The notes under the pieces were generated by a model. That model had not been told where the DNA came from and did not search any database. It saw only the letters and a program-made list of their open reading frames with translations. 64,000 nucleotides of DNA. Source: Asparagopsis taxiformis. Lineage: Eukaryota; Rhodophyta; Florideophyceae; Bonnemaisoniales; Bonnemaisoniaceae. The stretch is from the NCBI GenBank assembly GCA_030407315.1, contig JALQPE010002013.1, positions 35,243 to 99,242 of the forward strand. Direction: 5' to 3'. Each line of letters begins with the position of its first letter. The first letter of the stretch is position 1. Position numbers and translations under genes: made by a program. Shown here piece by piece: positions 50,556 to 62,086 of this stretch.

Positions 50556-52243
50556 TCGAAAACCGATTTATATTTGTCGAGAAGTTTCTTCAATATCGCA
50601 CAACTGCTTTCCGACATTCCATTTTCACGCGCGTTTTGCAGCCTTTCTCCCAGAGCTTTAGACAATTCTCCGGGTAAGTCTTCGCCTAAGTCGATGTATA
50701 CATCAGAATCCTCCAGGTTGTCCTCTTGAGATCCACCAGCTGCATGATATGTACTGCCGAACTCGTATTCATGCTTCTGTAACAGACTACACATGGACCC
50801 TTGGCGATTTTCGTCACCGCCATGCGAGCCTATCAGGCCTGGTACATCCACCACTCCATTGAATTTGTCACTTGCCGCAGCTAATAGTACTCTGTTGTCT
50901 AGACCGAGGCTTTTCAATACATGTCGACTTATGATGACATTGCTCATTGGTTGGTCGCTTACCAACCAGGACACATCACGCAGTAGAAGATTGGTACCGT
51001 GTCGGATGCGTAGCAGTACATCTGCGGATATTTTACGGCGGCAGCTAAGAGCTGGTGCGGCTTTGTCGACGGTTTCGTACAATTTTGCTTGTTTTAAGCT
51101 CTCAACCTTGAGTTTTGGATCTGCCTTGAGCAGATTTTGCAGTACTTCTGATGATATGACACATGCGTCTGAACCTTGGTCAGCCAGAACCGTGGTTTCC
51201 ACGGCGCCATTATAGAACGATGCAGAAAATAGAGAGGAGTTGTCGAGGGATAGCTGCCGAGCAGAAGACAACTGTCCCACATGCCCCCCAGATTTTCTCA
51301 TCTTCTTTGAAGCACGGTACTCGGCTATTAGCTTCTTCTTTTCAGGCTCTGTAGTGTTTTTGCAGTCCAACAAGAAGTGCTTTTCGGAACAGCTTGGGTT
51401 AAGGCAGCTCGGTTTATCGCGCTTTTTGTTTGGTGCAGGAGGAGGAGGTCTGTCCAGATACGGCTTCGCTGTTGGAGTGCTAGACCTATGTCTCGAGCTA
51501 TTTCGCTTTCCCCTTCCGTGATAACGGCTTTTGGATGCAGTTGGAATCGGGTCACCGTCAGAATCCCCGTTGGCCTGCATTGACGCATTTGCAGCGTCAT
51601 GACGATCTAGAGCAGCCGCTTCTTTGGCTGTCTCTCTGAGGAATGACTGGTAGTCATTTCGGAATACTTCTTTGCGGAGTTTGAATGTCAGAGACATTCT
51701 CTTACGGAGGCCTGGATGCGTAATCCTTTTCAAGATATGGCCAACAGCTAGTTCGGGCTGAGTATTAATAAAGTTTGCGTACCCGAGGGCTTGTAAACGC
51801 TGAGAGTAACGCAGTCCTAATTGCCATACTTGAAGCTCTAATGATCTTTCCGATCGATCCATATACAGTCCTGACAATCCATGCTCAATTTGAGCTAAGT
51901 CGTAGTCTTCAGGCTTAATTTCCGCTCTCTGCGCCACACATTCTTTCAGTTGCTCCTCTGTAATGTCGTCCGAGCATGCAGCACTGACCCATTGCGCAGT
52001 GACAAAAAGGTCTAGGATAGACTTATCGATAGAATTCCTGTACGACGTAGCCGGTATTGTGATTCCCTGTTCCTTCGATTTTTCTTGAACTCGACGTTCA
52101 TAGATTGTGCGTTTCTGTTCGAACAAAACGAAATCTTCCGTTGAGATTCCAGTAAGACGAGGTGCTTCGAGGGTTTCCACAATCGTTTGCGGAATTCGCG
52201 AGGTGTCATGCGACTCTGTTGCGTCTTTTCCACGTTTTGGCAT
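50513..52243 (-). CDS. Gag-protease of tandem copy 2
   Basis: 576 residues from the ATG at 52243, with the same sequence and layout as the Gag of copy 1 (zinc knuckle about 281-295, protease ADQGS about 354). It overlaps the intact Pol frame of copy 2 at 50513-50555 in the -1 relation. Confidence 0.87.
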   Translation of the reverse strand: MPKRGKDATESHDTSRIPQTIVETLEAPRLTGISTEDFVLFEQKRTIYERRVQEKSKEQGITIPATSYRNSIDKSILDLFVTAQWVSAACSDDITEEQLKECVAQRAEIKPEDYDLAQIEHGLSGLYMDRSERSLELQVWQLGLRYSQRLQALGYANFINTQPELAVGHILKRITHPGLRKRMSLTFKLRKEVFRNDYQSFLRETAKEAAALDRHDAANASMQANGDSDGDPIPTASKSRYHGRGKRNSSRHRSSTPTAKPYLDRPPPPAPNKKRDKPSCLNPSCSEKHFLLDCKNTTEPEKKKLIAEYRASKKMRKSGGHVGQLSSARQLSLDNSSLFSASFYNGAVETTVLADQGSDACVISSEVLQNLLKADPKLKVESLKQAKLYETVDKAAPALSCRRKISADVLLRIRHGTNLLLRDVSWLVSDQPMSNVIISRHVLKSLGLDNRVLLAAASDKFNGVVDVPGLIGSHGGDENRQGSMCSLLQKHEYEFGSTYHAAGGSQEDNLEDSDVYIDLGEDLPGELSKALGERLQNARENGMSESSCAILKKLLDKYKSVFECGWAKPYQPLSLQ

Positions 52244-52303
52244 CGTCAGATGTCGCCTTCAGAGCAGCCAAGACCAGCACAAGCTTTTCCGAAAAGTAAT
52301 TAC

Positions 52304-52721
52304 TGTGACAACTCGTGATGGCCGAGCCGGATCTGTGGCAGTATCTGGTGAAGTGTGCCGAGGAAAGGGAGATGGAAAGTACACGAGATTGGTAATGGCG
52401 ATGTCGCTCTGCCTTTTTTTCCCTAGTGGACCAGGAGAGGATGCCTTTATAGAGTCGAGACCACAAGGCAACTTTGCAGCTATGCTACCGTTGCTGTTAG
52501 ACTGTCTTGTGGGTAGTGCAACCCAGAAGATAATATTTGTCTATGGTGTGTATCCTTCATTCAGCATGGGCCCATTATTACTTGTCCTTCATCAATGCAG
52601 GCTAGTAAGGTATGGGTAGCTACAGTGCCGGTATCAGTATCGCCTGGGTAGCGCAACGTCAGCCAATAGAAGACGGACCAATATCCTAGTCTGGATTAGC
52701 CAGCTCTAGTAAGGCGTTACA
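52304..52721 (-). repeat. LTR 3 of the tandem chromovirus
   Basis: 418 bp. Its right part encodes the last residues and stop of the secreted protein at 52686-54179. Confidence 0.9.
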
Positions 52722-54179
52722 CTCTTCACCTCGCGTCTCATACCGAGCGGCAAACACTGTATACTCCAGTCCCTCAGTCTTCGATGCCACACGCATCCCC
52801 TTCTTGTACCGAGGACTGTTCACCTCCATCACTCGTTCCTCACATCCAGCAATCTCACAATACCTCTTCATCATCATCGTAGACCCATTGAAATGTACAA
52901 TATGTCCGGGAGTAGCACAGCTTCCAAACTTGTCACAGAGGACTCTGCTGACGGCATGGTGTTGATAGACGAGTTGGTGTGAATGCAGATGGGAGATTGC
53001 TTGAGCATCAATACAGCCTTCGTCAGTTGGGGAGGGAGTCGGAGATGGGGTCGGAGATAGGGGCTCTGGCATAAAAGGGAGCGTTGTTTCGATCGTCGTA
53101 ACTTCTGGAGAGGGTTCTGCAAGATCGAGAGGAGAGGGCTTTGCGATATCAAGCGGAGAGGGCTCTACAAGATTCGGTGATGAGGGTACGGGAGGACCAG
53201 CTGAAGGTTCTTCCTCATCAGGGGGACATTCAAGAGGTGTGGGGTCGAGAGCTATTGAGGTACACAAACTTTCAGTATTTGCAGTACCAGAACACAACTC
53301 ATCGGGAAGACACTCCGGCTCTGTACATGAACAGAAGAGGTCATTTGGATTATTTGGCACACATATACACCGAGACGCTCCATCACATGCAGAAATGTTT
53401 CCAACAGCGTCGACGTCCGCACATAGATGAGAATCGAGACATTCGGAGGATGCACTGCAAGACTCCAGAGAACCTTTTGTACCAGGGGAACATTCAAGAG
53501 GTGGGGGGCCGAGTGAAGTAGAAACACAAATACTCATCCCATTCTCGCCAGATGCGCATTGCTCTCCAGGAATAAAGCCCGGTTCTGCACATGAACATAT
53601 CAAGTCATCAGGATTAAGGGGCAAACATATACATTCAGACTGTCCATTACATAACGAGAAACTGCTACCATCAAGAAAAGCACATAAGTGAGTTGCAGCG
53701 CAATCAGACAGTGTACTGCACCGTTCTAGAGTCAATCCCCCAGAACTCTGTCTTTCTTTCGTAGGAACCGTATCTACTCCCTGTTTTCGACTCTGTGCAT
53801 GGCCTCCTCTCAATGCATAGCTGTTCAACTTGTTCCGAGTGTCAGGAAATCGCGATTTAAAACTTGAGTACTGATTCACTTGCGTGACCGGCTTCGGATA
53901 CTGCTGTTGTCTCGCTTGGATGAATTTCAACTCCCTGAAACCGACCCTCCTCGAGTACGAAGTTTTACGCCGGTCACTCACGCTATAGCGATTATAATAG
54001 GAATTGATGCCAAGACGAATGGAATTTGTGAGCTTTAAGGTTCTTCTGAGGGAGCGGTTTCTTAGAGCACCACCATTAGCAGTGTATTCTCTCGGAGTGA
54101 GGGCACCTGATGGCGGAGAGAGAAGACAGAGAAGCAAGAGCGCTAGAATGATGGCCAAGAGTGAGGAAGGCGTACGCAT
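52686..54179 (-). CDS. secreted Cys-rich repeat protein whose end lies in an LTR
   Basis: 497 residues. I chose the ATG at 54179 because it starts a strong signal peptide (MRTPSSLLAIILALLLLCLL) and no ATG opens the frame further upstream. A basic linker is followed by two Cys-rich repeats of about 85 residues (HLCA, CICLP or CICVP, CSC, EQC or ELC, PLEC), a Pro/Ser/Glu stalk with SPTPSPTPSP, and a C-terminal domain with LCDKFGSCATPGHIVHF and VNSPRYKKGM. The last residues (from about CNALLELANPD) and the stop codon are encoded inside LTR 3 of the chromovirus, so the native C-terminus has been replaced. Probably extracellular; function unknown. Confidence 0.75.
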   Translation of the reverse strand: MRTPSSLLAIILALLLLCLLSPPSGALTPREYTANGGALRNRSLRRTLKLTNSIRLGINSYYNRYSVSDRRKTSYSRRVGFRELKFIQARQQQYPKPVTQVNQYSSFKSRFPDTRNKLNSYALRGGHAQSRKQGVDTVPTKERQSSGGLTLERCSTLSDCAATHLCAFLDGSSFSLCNGQSECICLPLNPDDLICSCAEPGFIPGEQCASGENGMSICVSTSLGPPPLECSPGTKGSLESCSASSECLDSHLCADVDAVGNISACDGASRCICVPNNPNDLFCSCTEPECLPDELCSGTANTESLCTSIALDPTPLECPPDEEEPSAGPPVPSSPNLVEPSPLDIAKPSPLDLAEPSPEVTTIETTLPFMPEPLSPTPSPTPSPTDEGCIDAQAISHLHSHQLVYQHHAVSRVLCDKFGSCATPGHIVHFNGSTMMMKRYCEIAGCEERVMEVNSPRYKKGMRVASKTEGLEYTVFAARYETRGEECNALLELANPD

Positions 54180-54281
54180 GGTGGTGGGAAGCTGAATGTG
54201 AAGCAGAAATGGAAAGGAATTGGTTTCAATGGATTTACGGCTGTGGGATGGGTGTGGAGAAGCTGGTCGCTGGGCTGCACC

Positions 54282-54289
54282 TTTATGTA
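54282..54289 (-). promoter_or_regulatory. TATA-like box
   Basis: TACATAAA on the minus strand, about 103 nt upstream of the chosen ATG at 54179. The spacing matches the other TATA boxes in the window and supports that start. Confidence 0.45.
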
Positions 54290-54570
54290 CTCTCGGCCGC
54301 GTAGTGAGAACTAAATTAAATAGTACATTCAAGTGGGTAACAGTGCAACATGCAACGAAACGACAACTTGAGGATACTGGTGTACTCGTGTGACGGGGGA
54401 GATTTTTGACATGGATAGAATCTCGTCACACAGTGCTTGGCATCAGGGGTGTTGTGGTTTCTGGTTGCGTCACCAGTGCTGAAGTTTGAGGAATCATTGG
54501 TTGACGAAGCGGTTGCCGATTATTGGACCGAGTGTACATGACATGTGATTTAATGTGTCACGACGGCCAA

Positions 54571-54647
54571 TGCTGGACTATAAAGAATGTCGAACCTGCG
54601 CAGACAGTAGAAGTGGCATGCCACCTAATAATATGGATATCCCAACA
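54571..54647 (-). repeat. solo LTR of TRIM family 1
   Basis: 77 bp similar to 760-836 of the first TRIM, ending ATATCCCAACA, flanked by a perfect 5-bp duplication GCCAA (54566-54570 and 54648-54652). It is the short LTR type, without the extra end present in the 447-887 element. Confidence 0.85.
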
Positions 54648-54652
54648 GCCAA

Positions 54653-56514
54653 AGGTAAACCAATGGGAACGATAGGTAATCCGAGCAGCTGCTCTATTTT
54701 GATACCGCAAAGCATAGCGACCGGGTGCAATTATTGGGTGTAAAAAAACGTGACACGGATGCGAGCGATCTTGTTCGCTAACGACGGCGCAGTGTTATAA
54801 ATACTTGCGCGCTCTACGTTTATTACAGTTGTTTCTGTAATAGCTAATTGGTAGCTGCTGCATGGCTGTGAAAAGACAAGATCACTCGTCACATTCGGAC
54901 CTGTGCACGCAGAGCATTCGCTGAATACGTTTATCGTGAGTTGAAACAACTTGTCGATCAGCCAACCACTCTAATTTACTCAATAGAATGTAAACAGCGC
55001 TGAAATCCATCGGCCGTCCAATGTTCTTGCCTGCATCATCCGCCAATCCGACACCAAGCCATGACATGAACGCTATAAAGCTGGTTCTGGTATCAACGAT
55101 TGTTCACACAGCGCAAGGCAACGGCTCGCATAGTCCAGACCAATCAACAACGAGTAATCACATACCGCCCACAACTTTCTAAACTCCAGTTCCATCAGGC
55201 AAAGTCCCACAATGCCCACATATCAAGTATGTAGTCGCCCATCGATCACACCTGACACTTTGGTGCACTAGATATCAGCACAACCACCCGCTGATAACAA
55301 AAACCCTCTCACATGCGATTCTCTGACACCGAAAAGGAGGCTCCCAGCAGTGACTAACGCGCCCACGAGTGCCGTCGAGTTCATCTGGTCACGAAACGCA
55401 GTGAGCTTGCAGCAGTACGGAAGCAGTGCATGGTCAGGAATGGCCGAGACGACCCGACGTGCTCATGGCGGTTCAGACAGAGGGGATGACGGCTCTTGTG
55501 TGGAAGGCGCGAGTGTTGATCGGTATGGAAAAGTTGTTAGTTATCATCAAGTGTTTCTGAGCCGGCCCTTTCCGCCCGTTGACGCGTGCATCTGTAGTGA
55601 TAAGGAGCTGGTGGAACGGTGCACATTGTGTTGGAACGGCTCCGGCCGGTGGACTGGGCAGTTGCGTGACCTGGCGTGCGACGCGACGGCAGAGGTACCC
55701 ACTACGACACAGCAAACCTTTCGAAAAACTTTCTATTAAATTTATTTATCCCACACGTACCATGTCCTGCGTGACCGGTGCGATTACTGCGGTACTCTGA
55801 ATATATCGCGACAATTGGAATATATTTGAAAAATCTGGGTCTCTCCAGTTATTTTCGTAAAGCACAAAATCTGCTGTCGAGGAGATATTTTTGCGCACCT
55901 GCATTGTCAGAAACGTATAACAATTCGATAGACAAAATGTGCCACACCTGTCGAGCCACATCATGAATCATGAAGTGTTGCGCGTAACGCGCAAATCTTT
56001 GAGATGCACGCTCCCGCATGGCGCAAGTGCTGGAAAGGGTCGAGCGATGAGCAGTGTCACGCAAATTTCCGCCGCCGGTACCACCCTCATTTTTGGGTTC
56101 TTTGAGAGATGTAACTTTAGAGCTTATTTTATAGCCCATTATTACCATAGCCAATGAAAAGTTGCCATCACAGATGAAGAAGGGGTGCTCAGCATTCTCA
56201 GCCAATCAAAAGTCAGGGGAGATTTGCCAGGTTTACTGTAAGACAGACAGCTCATGATAATGTGCGCTCCTTGGGTTTATTTTTACTGGCGCTCCCCATT
56301 ACAAAATTGCGGTGTAGCTTCACACCCTGCGCAGAAAACACTCCCACATGGCGATTGCCAAAGACCACTAGTCACGTTTGCTCAACTTTCACTCGCTCCC
56401 GAGTCCCAGACATGCATGGGACAATGTGCTTGGTGTCAAGCATTTCTATCCTCCCGGTCGCAGAACTTGACACTTTGCTTACATATTATCATATCCATGA
56501 GAGCCGAAACCGTC
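54653..56514. other. intergenic, no gene recognised
   Basis: About 1.9 kb with only short unsupported frames. Confidence 0.5.
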
Positions 56515-58010
56515 TCATTGCCTGCATGGTGGCAAGAAATCATTGTCCGGAGCTATACAGCTGAGTCTGTTAATTAATTCCGTTGCGACATTCCTTCCAA
56601 TTTCTCGCCCCGCTTCCACAGCAGGCCTCAAGTTATTCCCGCTCCTAATGCGACCCTCACTGCACACGTCGGCAAGATCTGTCCTAAAATCTCTGATCCG
56701 AACGACGACATCAGAAGTAGGCAGAACACCAGGTTGAACGTTCGATGTTCCCTGTTCAATAACTCGTTCAATGAAAAAGTCATCCGTCGCCAAAAGTGTT
56801 TCCACCACCTCAGCGTAACACTGGCAGACAGCCGAATGTGCACTCGGAAATTCCGGAATGCTTTGCGTGCGGATCAATGACCCATAATCCTGTCCAAGCA
56901 TTGTAGAACCATTCCTGTCCGGAATCTCAACGTCTTTGTACAATTCATTTACAAGTGTTATAGGTCTCACTGCATCATGTCTCCTCTTTTCCCTCCATGT
57001 CAATAACGTTGTTTCGTACGACCCGACAGTGATTGCAAACGTCAGTAAGAATGCATCTCGGAATTTGAGGTTGCCTGCACGAGCGAGGAACCCAACAGAC
57101 ATGCCAAGACTTCAAAGTCATCCACCACTAATTGATCATCCGTAACCTCTGCAGACAACGAAAGCATCTCATCGACATCCCTGCAAATGCGTCGCACAAG
57201 TCTAGTTTGATTGCGTCGCTTGTCAGGCGCACAGGTGGCATCGCGTCGAATCTCTGCAGGGTATGGTCTGCGAACTGTCTGATTTCTTGCAAACGACTCT
57301 GAAAGGAACGGCAGTTCAATAAATGCCGCCTGCGGCGCAACTGCTTGCTGGATAGAATATGAGCCTATAATGTTGGGTCTGACATTTTCAATAAGCGGCG
57401 TCCAGCGACGGAGATCCTTGATGTCATTCGGCGCATTGATCGGTATATAGCCTGTCACATCTTGGAATGGCATAATGTTGGCAGCAGAACCGTCATCCAT
57501 TCCAAGAGCGTTCATACCATCATTTTCAAACTGTGAGAGAATTTCAGCTGCAACACGGAAGCCTGTGAGCAGATCTTCTCTAGCTGGATCGTCATCTTGC
57601 ACATCTTCAGCACGAATTGGCAGGTTGAAGTCGAGGTTTTCGGCAGCAATTGCTTGTACCGTTCTAGCGTCATCTTCACCGTATAATGAGAGGGTAAGGG
57701 CGGCCGTAATTGAAGCAACTGCATATCCTTGTTGCACATCTGTCAGAAGACCGCGACGGGCGATCGGCTCTGAGCTGTTGAATAACAGGCCAGTGTCGGA
57801 GTACAAGACTAGGTTGTTGTACCATGCGACGTTATACAGAAAAATTACGCGATTCTGCAGTGGTTGCTCCAAGCGCTGGAAGAGCCCTGGCAAAAATGGT
57901 ACAAAGTTGAAGGGAACGATAGGTGCTCGATCCGTGTCGATGCTTTGAGTGGTGGCAGAAATGAGAAGGGATGATAGGAACAGGGCAAATAGGGACGTGT
58001 ACATCTTCAT
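56515..58010 (-). pseudogene. vanadium-haloperoxidase-type protein, frameshifted, axial His lost
   Basis: It starts at the ATG at 58010 with a signal peptide (about 1-22). The N-terminal helical half is open to 57042; the rest is in another frame (57102-56515), so about one base is missing within 57042-57125. The second half has the haloperoxidase/PAP2 signature: WREKRRHDAVRP with Lys and Arg at the right spacing, then PEFPSAHS with Ser and His (usual Gly is Ala). The third block reads GRIRSGNNL, where the family has Arg-x5-His; the axial vanadate-binding His is replaced by Asn. An intact gene of this family would oxidise halides with H2O2 in the cell wall or apoplast. This copy is unlikely to bind vanadate normally. 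A sequencing error could explain the frameshift but not the substitution pattern as easily. Confidence 0.78.
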
Positions 58011-60603
58011 GGCAATGTCGGGTGGATGTCACTTGTGCGCATGCCGTGTGATTCATGCCGAGTTGAATTTATTGGAGGTAGTTGCCTCAGAGCGCGCGGG
58101 TAGAACATGGTAGTGACCGTGGCAAAGCACGTGACGGAAGCCATCACAACACTGCGATGTTGGTGTATGGAATTGTTTTCAGCGCGCTTGTAGCTGAAAG
58201 GTAGAGGCGCATATCATGTGGCTGCAGATGACGGGGAGCATTGTAGACGGAGCAAATAGCACGGGCAAATATGGCAGATCAATCTAGCAGTGGCCCGTCC
58301 AGATTGAGTTTGAAAGGCGAAAAACGAATTTATTAGTTTTTTAAAAACAATTGCTTCAAATTTGATTAGAAAGGGCTCCTGGAAGCCAAGTCGTACGTCG
58401 GTACTGTCCCAGACCGCAGTACATCGAACTTCGATGATCGAAGCGAGCACGTCGGTTGACTACGTGGAGCTGTGATGAACTGGTCCAAGCTGATCCAGTC
58501 ATGATGCAAACCACTCTCGAGCTATGACACAAGACTGAAAATTAACACTCCTATCCACCAATTCTAACATGCAATACAACAGTCCTACTGCATTGACGTG
58601 GCTCTTCTGCTGAACCTGCAGCCTTCCGATACCTGTTTTATTGATGGTGCCATCAACCACGAATTTGCTTTTGTACATTCATTTCAGTAGTCTTAAACTG
58701 TACTCTAACCCAGGACCAAACTTCCGAATAGTCGCTTTTCTATCTCGCTACTGGGCGAAACACAATCATGCGCAAATATTGTAGAGGTTCCCCGTCGGCG
58801 TCGGTGAGAGGTGGTTCTCGTGTTCTGACAAGTTTGGAAAATCATTAGAGAGCCCGCATCGGCTCGACATATTAAACGTGTTGATGCATTGAAGGCAGTG
58901 GCATAGTGAAGAAATATCAACCATCCATAGTCTCAAACGCAACGGTATTATTAGAGTACCTTGATGATCTCGTGAGAAAACCATCTAAAATACAACAATA
59001 CAAATGGAAATTCCTTAGACCAGTCAGTCGCACGATCTGCAATGGGGATGGAATCTTTTCCTGCAGTGGAGTTCTACAGTGACTCAAATTTCACCATGGC
59101 CTATTTCTCCTAGGGCACTACAGTGCTGATGCATTGCTAAAACCTCGCCATGGTCTCTGCACCGAGCTAGAAATTTAACATTAATGAATTTTGTAGACTC
59201 ATCTACAATGGAAATATGCGGAAGAAAGCGCCAAGGATAGCGTATGCAAATTGCACTAAGCTCACGTCAACTCTAGCACAGTAATGAGGAAGAGATTGAC
59301 GTGGTGCTCGGCATAAGAGAAGATATTATTGTTTCAGACATCAATATAAACAGATAACATCGAGCGCTTCGGAAAAATACAAAGGCACACATCAAAGAGA
59401 ATCAAAATTTCAACCAACCAGGTACCAGCAAGTATCGCCTTTTCGTCATCGCCGACTCGCGAAAGTGGTCGGCGCGCTTTCCCACTCGTTGTATAGCAGA
59501 GTTGTATACCACTCGCTTTTCAAAGTGGTTGCACTCGGTCCTGGAGTCATTTATAAACATACTGACGAATGACTTGTACATTACACTAGCATTACAGCTC
59601 AGCACTGATATTTAATGACACGCCGGCGATCAACGCGGCGACAATAATCAGGTAAGACAACTGCTGGGCAAGTCTAATTTTGAATACCAATGCGCACCCA
59701 AGCTAATGTGCTCTGCGCCGTGTTTCCGAGTTTGAAATGAGCTCCACATGACGTCCAAATGGGCTGTTTATCCTCGAATGACCGTTTCATGTGCGACGGT
59801 GCGTGGTCCCTGCAGAGCTATTCTGTCTGAAACGCTGCGCAGCAAAGTCGCCTGCGCGGAATGATCTCTCGAGATGAACAATATTTGTTCGAAATTGAAC
59901 ACCCTAAAGTGTGTGTTCAAGTAGCGCAGTGTCCCCGCAGTCGTTCCGAGGTCATCCAGAACTGGCACATGCACTTTTGCACAATGAACGCTCTTCTGTG
60001 CGTGCTGTCGCGGCACTCATGGTCATGTAGTTCGAAAGTGGCACTTCTCTGCTTTGCATCTTCCACGCGTTTTCGTGAATGAATGCAATTGACATGTTGT
60101 CTGCCAGCAGAGAGAGCAGAGCTGTGTCATGCCGCCGAAAGGTGGAAGAACGTAAATTGTCTGTCAAGAACCATGTGATGATGTGGATTTTTTGGATGTA
60201 GACGAAGCTCATAAATGAATGACAGTCATACCGCAAATTTATCTCGCAGAGCAACATGGAGTCCATCATGGACTGTCCATCGCCTTTTGGTGACGCAAGC
60301 AGAGCTAACCGATGTAGCCTAGAGGCTGTACAGCAGAGAAGAAAATATTGAGGGGCAGATTGTGTCGACTTCTCATTGGACAAGCCACTGCTGCTTGATT
60401 CAACGCCACTGGATTCTGCCCCGATGGCCCAGCTGCGCCTTTTCGGTCGCTCATAAACTGATCACTGTATGTGAAGAGATCCGAGTCCCTTGGCTGTTTA
60501 TTGAAGGAGTGGAGCGACGGCGAACGACCAAGTACTGGATAGGTGCTAAACGTGGCTGTAAGTGTAGAGTTATTTATCACTGTATGGCCAGAAGTGAGTT
60601 TGT
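58011..60603. other. intergenic, no gene recognised
   Basis: About 2.6 kb without a supported gene. Confidence 0.5.
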
Positions 60604-60673
60604 TGTAAAACCAATGAACCACATGTCCGGTGTGACTTTGTGGTCATACGAGGATGAAGGTATTTATCCCACT
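60604..60673 (-). repeat. diverged solo LTR of TRIM family 2
   Basis: It matches the 70-bp LTR of 17156-17225 in inverted orientation with several substitutions (CCAATGAACCACATGTCCGG shared). The flanking bases do not form a duplication, so it is old. Confidence 0.75.
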
Positions 60674-61288
60674 TCCAACTTTTTTTAGCCCAAAACACCA
60701 TTTGATACTATGTGACGAAAGACTTCAGAACGCAGTTTTACTGCAAGGTTTGCAGGAAGTTCATCTAGCCAACCCTGGGGGGTAGGAGTGCTATAGTCCT
60801 TCAGGTGTAACCCTGCCTGCGCATGTAGCAAATGGCCCCCCCAGAGGTGCCCAGGGCGACTATAAATTCTAAAAGGTCAGCAGGATGGAGGGGGGGGGGT
60901 TTCAACGGAAACAGAGAGGGATGTATGGGGGAAAGCGCGATGCAGTTTGGTTCGTGGGAGCTGGGATGCGAGTCTGCTTGCTCCTTGACCTGGCGTCAGT
61001 GATCGGGTGCTGCTTGGCGGCTGCCTCTGTCCTGTTATTGTCGCCGTCGATAATTGGCATTGCAGCTAAAGCCGTGATTCAATCAATCGCAGCCCAGCCC
61101 CGGTACAGGGGATGCCCCTCCAATTTTTGGTTGCGTACTGTACCCGATACAGAAAGAGGCCCCGCCAACTACTCATCGTGCCTACACTATCGTTTTGATG
61201 TTAAAATATCTTCTGCGCGTCTTGAGATTCTATGATCTGAACCTTCCCCTTTAGTTTGCAACGTGTCTCATCACTGCTGACTCACGTT
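60674..61288. other. intergenic, no gene recognised
   Basis: Contains a G-rich run near 60890-60900. A 116-codon frame at 60885-61235 has a hydrophobic segment but no family support. Confidence 0.4.
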
Positions 61289-61660
61289 AGAACTGCTGAT
61301 GTCAGAATAACTGGACGTTTTCTATTGCCAAGGTCCATACAGTGTTTCACCAGGCACCTCTCCACGATTGATGTCAACCGCTTGCATTGTTGTGGACGCA
61401 CCCCTGACGGAAAGGACAATGCATACTCGTCTCGCTATCCAATCCCATATCACATGTAGTGCTGAGACGTGTTGAGAGCTGCTGATGTCAGAATAACTCG
61501 ACGCTTATATTGTCCAGATTCGGACAGTCCATAACCACTCACCCCAGCGGTTGACGTTAGCCGACACTATTGTTATAGGGGGATGCACTCCAGACGGAAA
61601 GAACAGCCCTTCTTTATCTCGTAGTCCAATCCCATGTCACGTTGTGGCAAATCGTCTGAC
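61289..61660 (+). repeat. two imperfect tandem copies, period about 186 bp
   Basis: GCTGATGTCAGAATAACT occurs in both units (from about 61294 and 61480), and each unit ends with CC(A/T)GACGGAAAG and CCAATCCCAT. In one frame the units encode CCGRTPDGKD and GGCTPDGKN, so they may be remnants of a coding repeat. Confidence 0.55.
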
Positions 61661-62086
61661 AAACTGCAGAGTGAAACGCTGTATACAAGACATTCTAAAG
61701 ACTATAACGTGTCGTTCTGCTCAGTACAGCATGTTGAACAGATAGAACTCTGGCACTTACTCGTTCAAACATGAGCAGCTATGCGATGTTTGGAATGACA
61801 AAACACACTATTGACAATATTTGGTTCTAACCTAGGAGGAGAAACTTGTTGCTTTCGTGAGACGCTTCCAAGGCATCGCCGTTAATAAAGCACGAGCCTC
61901 ATTGTGTGCATGTATTGTAATACACTTCAAATGAAACAAACCAGAACCACTTGCCGCCCACGCACCTTTATGCACACTTTTGTAGCCCAACAAAGCTGAA
62001 GAAACAATTGCGCAACTGCGTGCATGTTCCACCGGAACCTGACGGGAAGTGAACTGCGCATCTGACCATGTCAATGCCCGAAACAA
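61661..62086. other. intergenic, no gene recognised
   Basis: Spacer upstream of the frameshifted secreted-protein gene. Nothing supported. Confidence 0.45.

Larger units (their letters stand above)
41815..52721 (-). mobile_element. tandem chromovirus: three LTRs, two internal regions
   Basis: Order on the plus strand is LTR (41815-42231), internal, LTR (47059-47477), internal, LTR (52304-52721). The two internal regions are offset by 5245 bp and nearly identical. The LTRs are 417, 419 and 418 bp and differ only in homopolymer lengths as far as I can see (TGTGAC...GTTACA). No target-site duplication flanks the array, unlike chromovirus 1. Unequal exchange between element copies, integration of a concatemer, or an assembly error could each explain this. 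Confidence 0.9.

Noticed and set aside
41805..52730. Target-site duplication for the tandem chromovirus
   Set aside because: The flanks ATCC and CTCT differ, and shifting the LTR edges by a few bases did not produce a match.
60885..61235. 116-codon frame with hydrophobic segment
   Set aside because: No family resemblance, poor start context and a nearby G-run. A hydrophobic stretch alone is not enough to call a gene.
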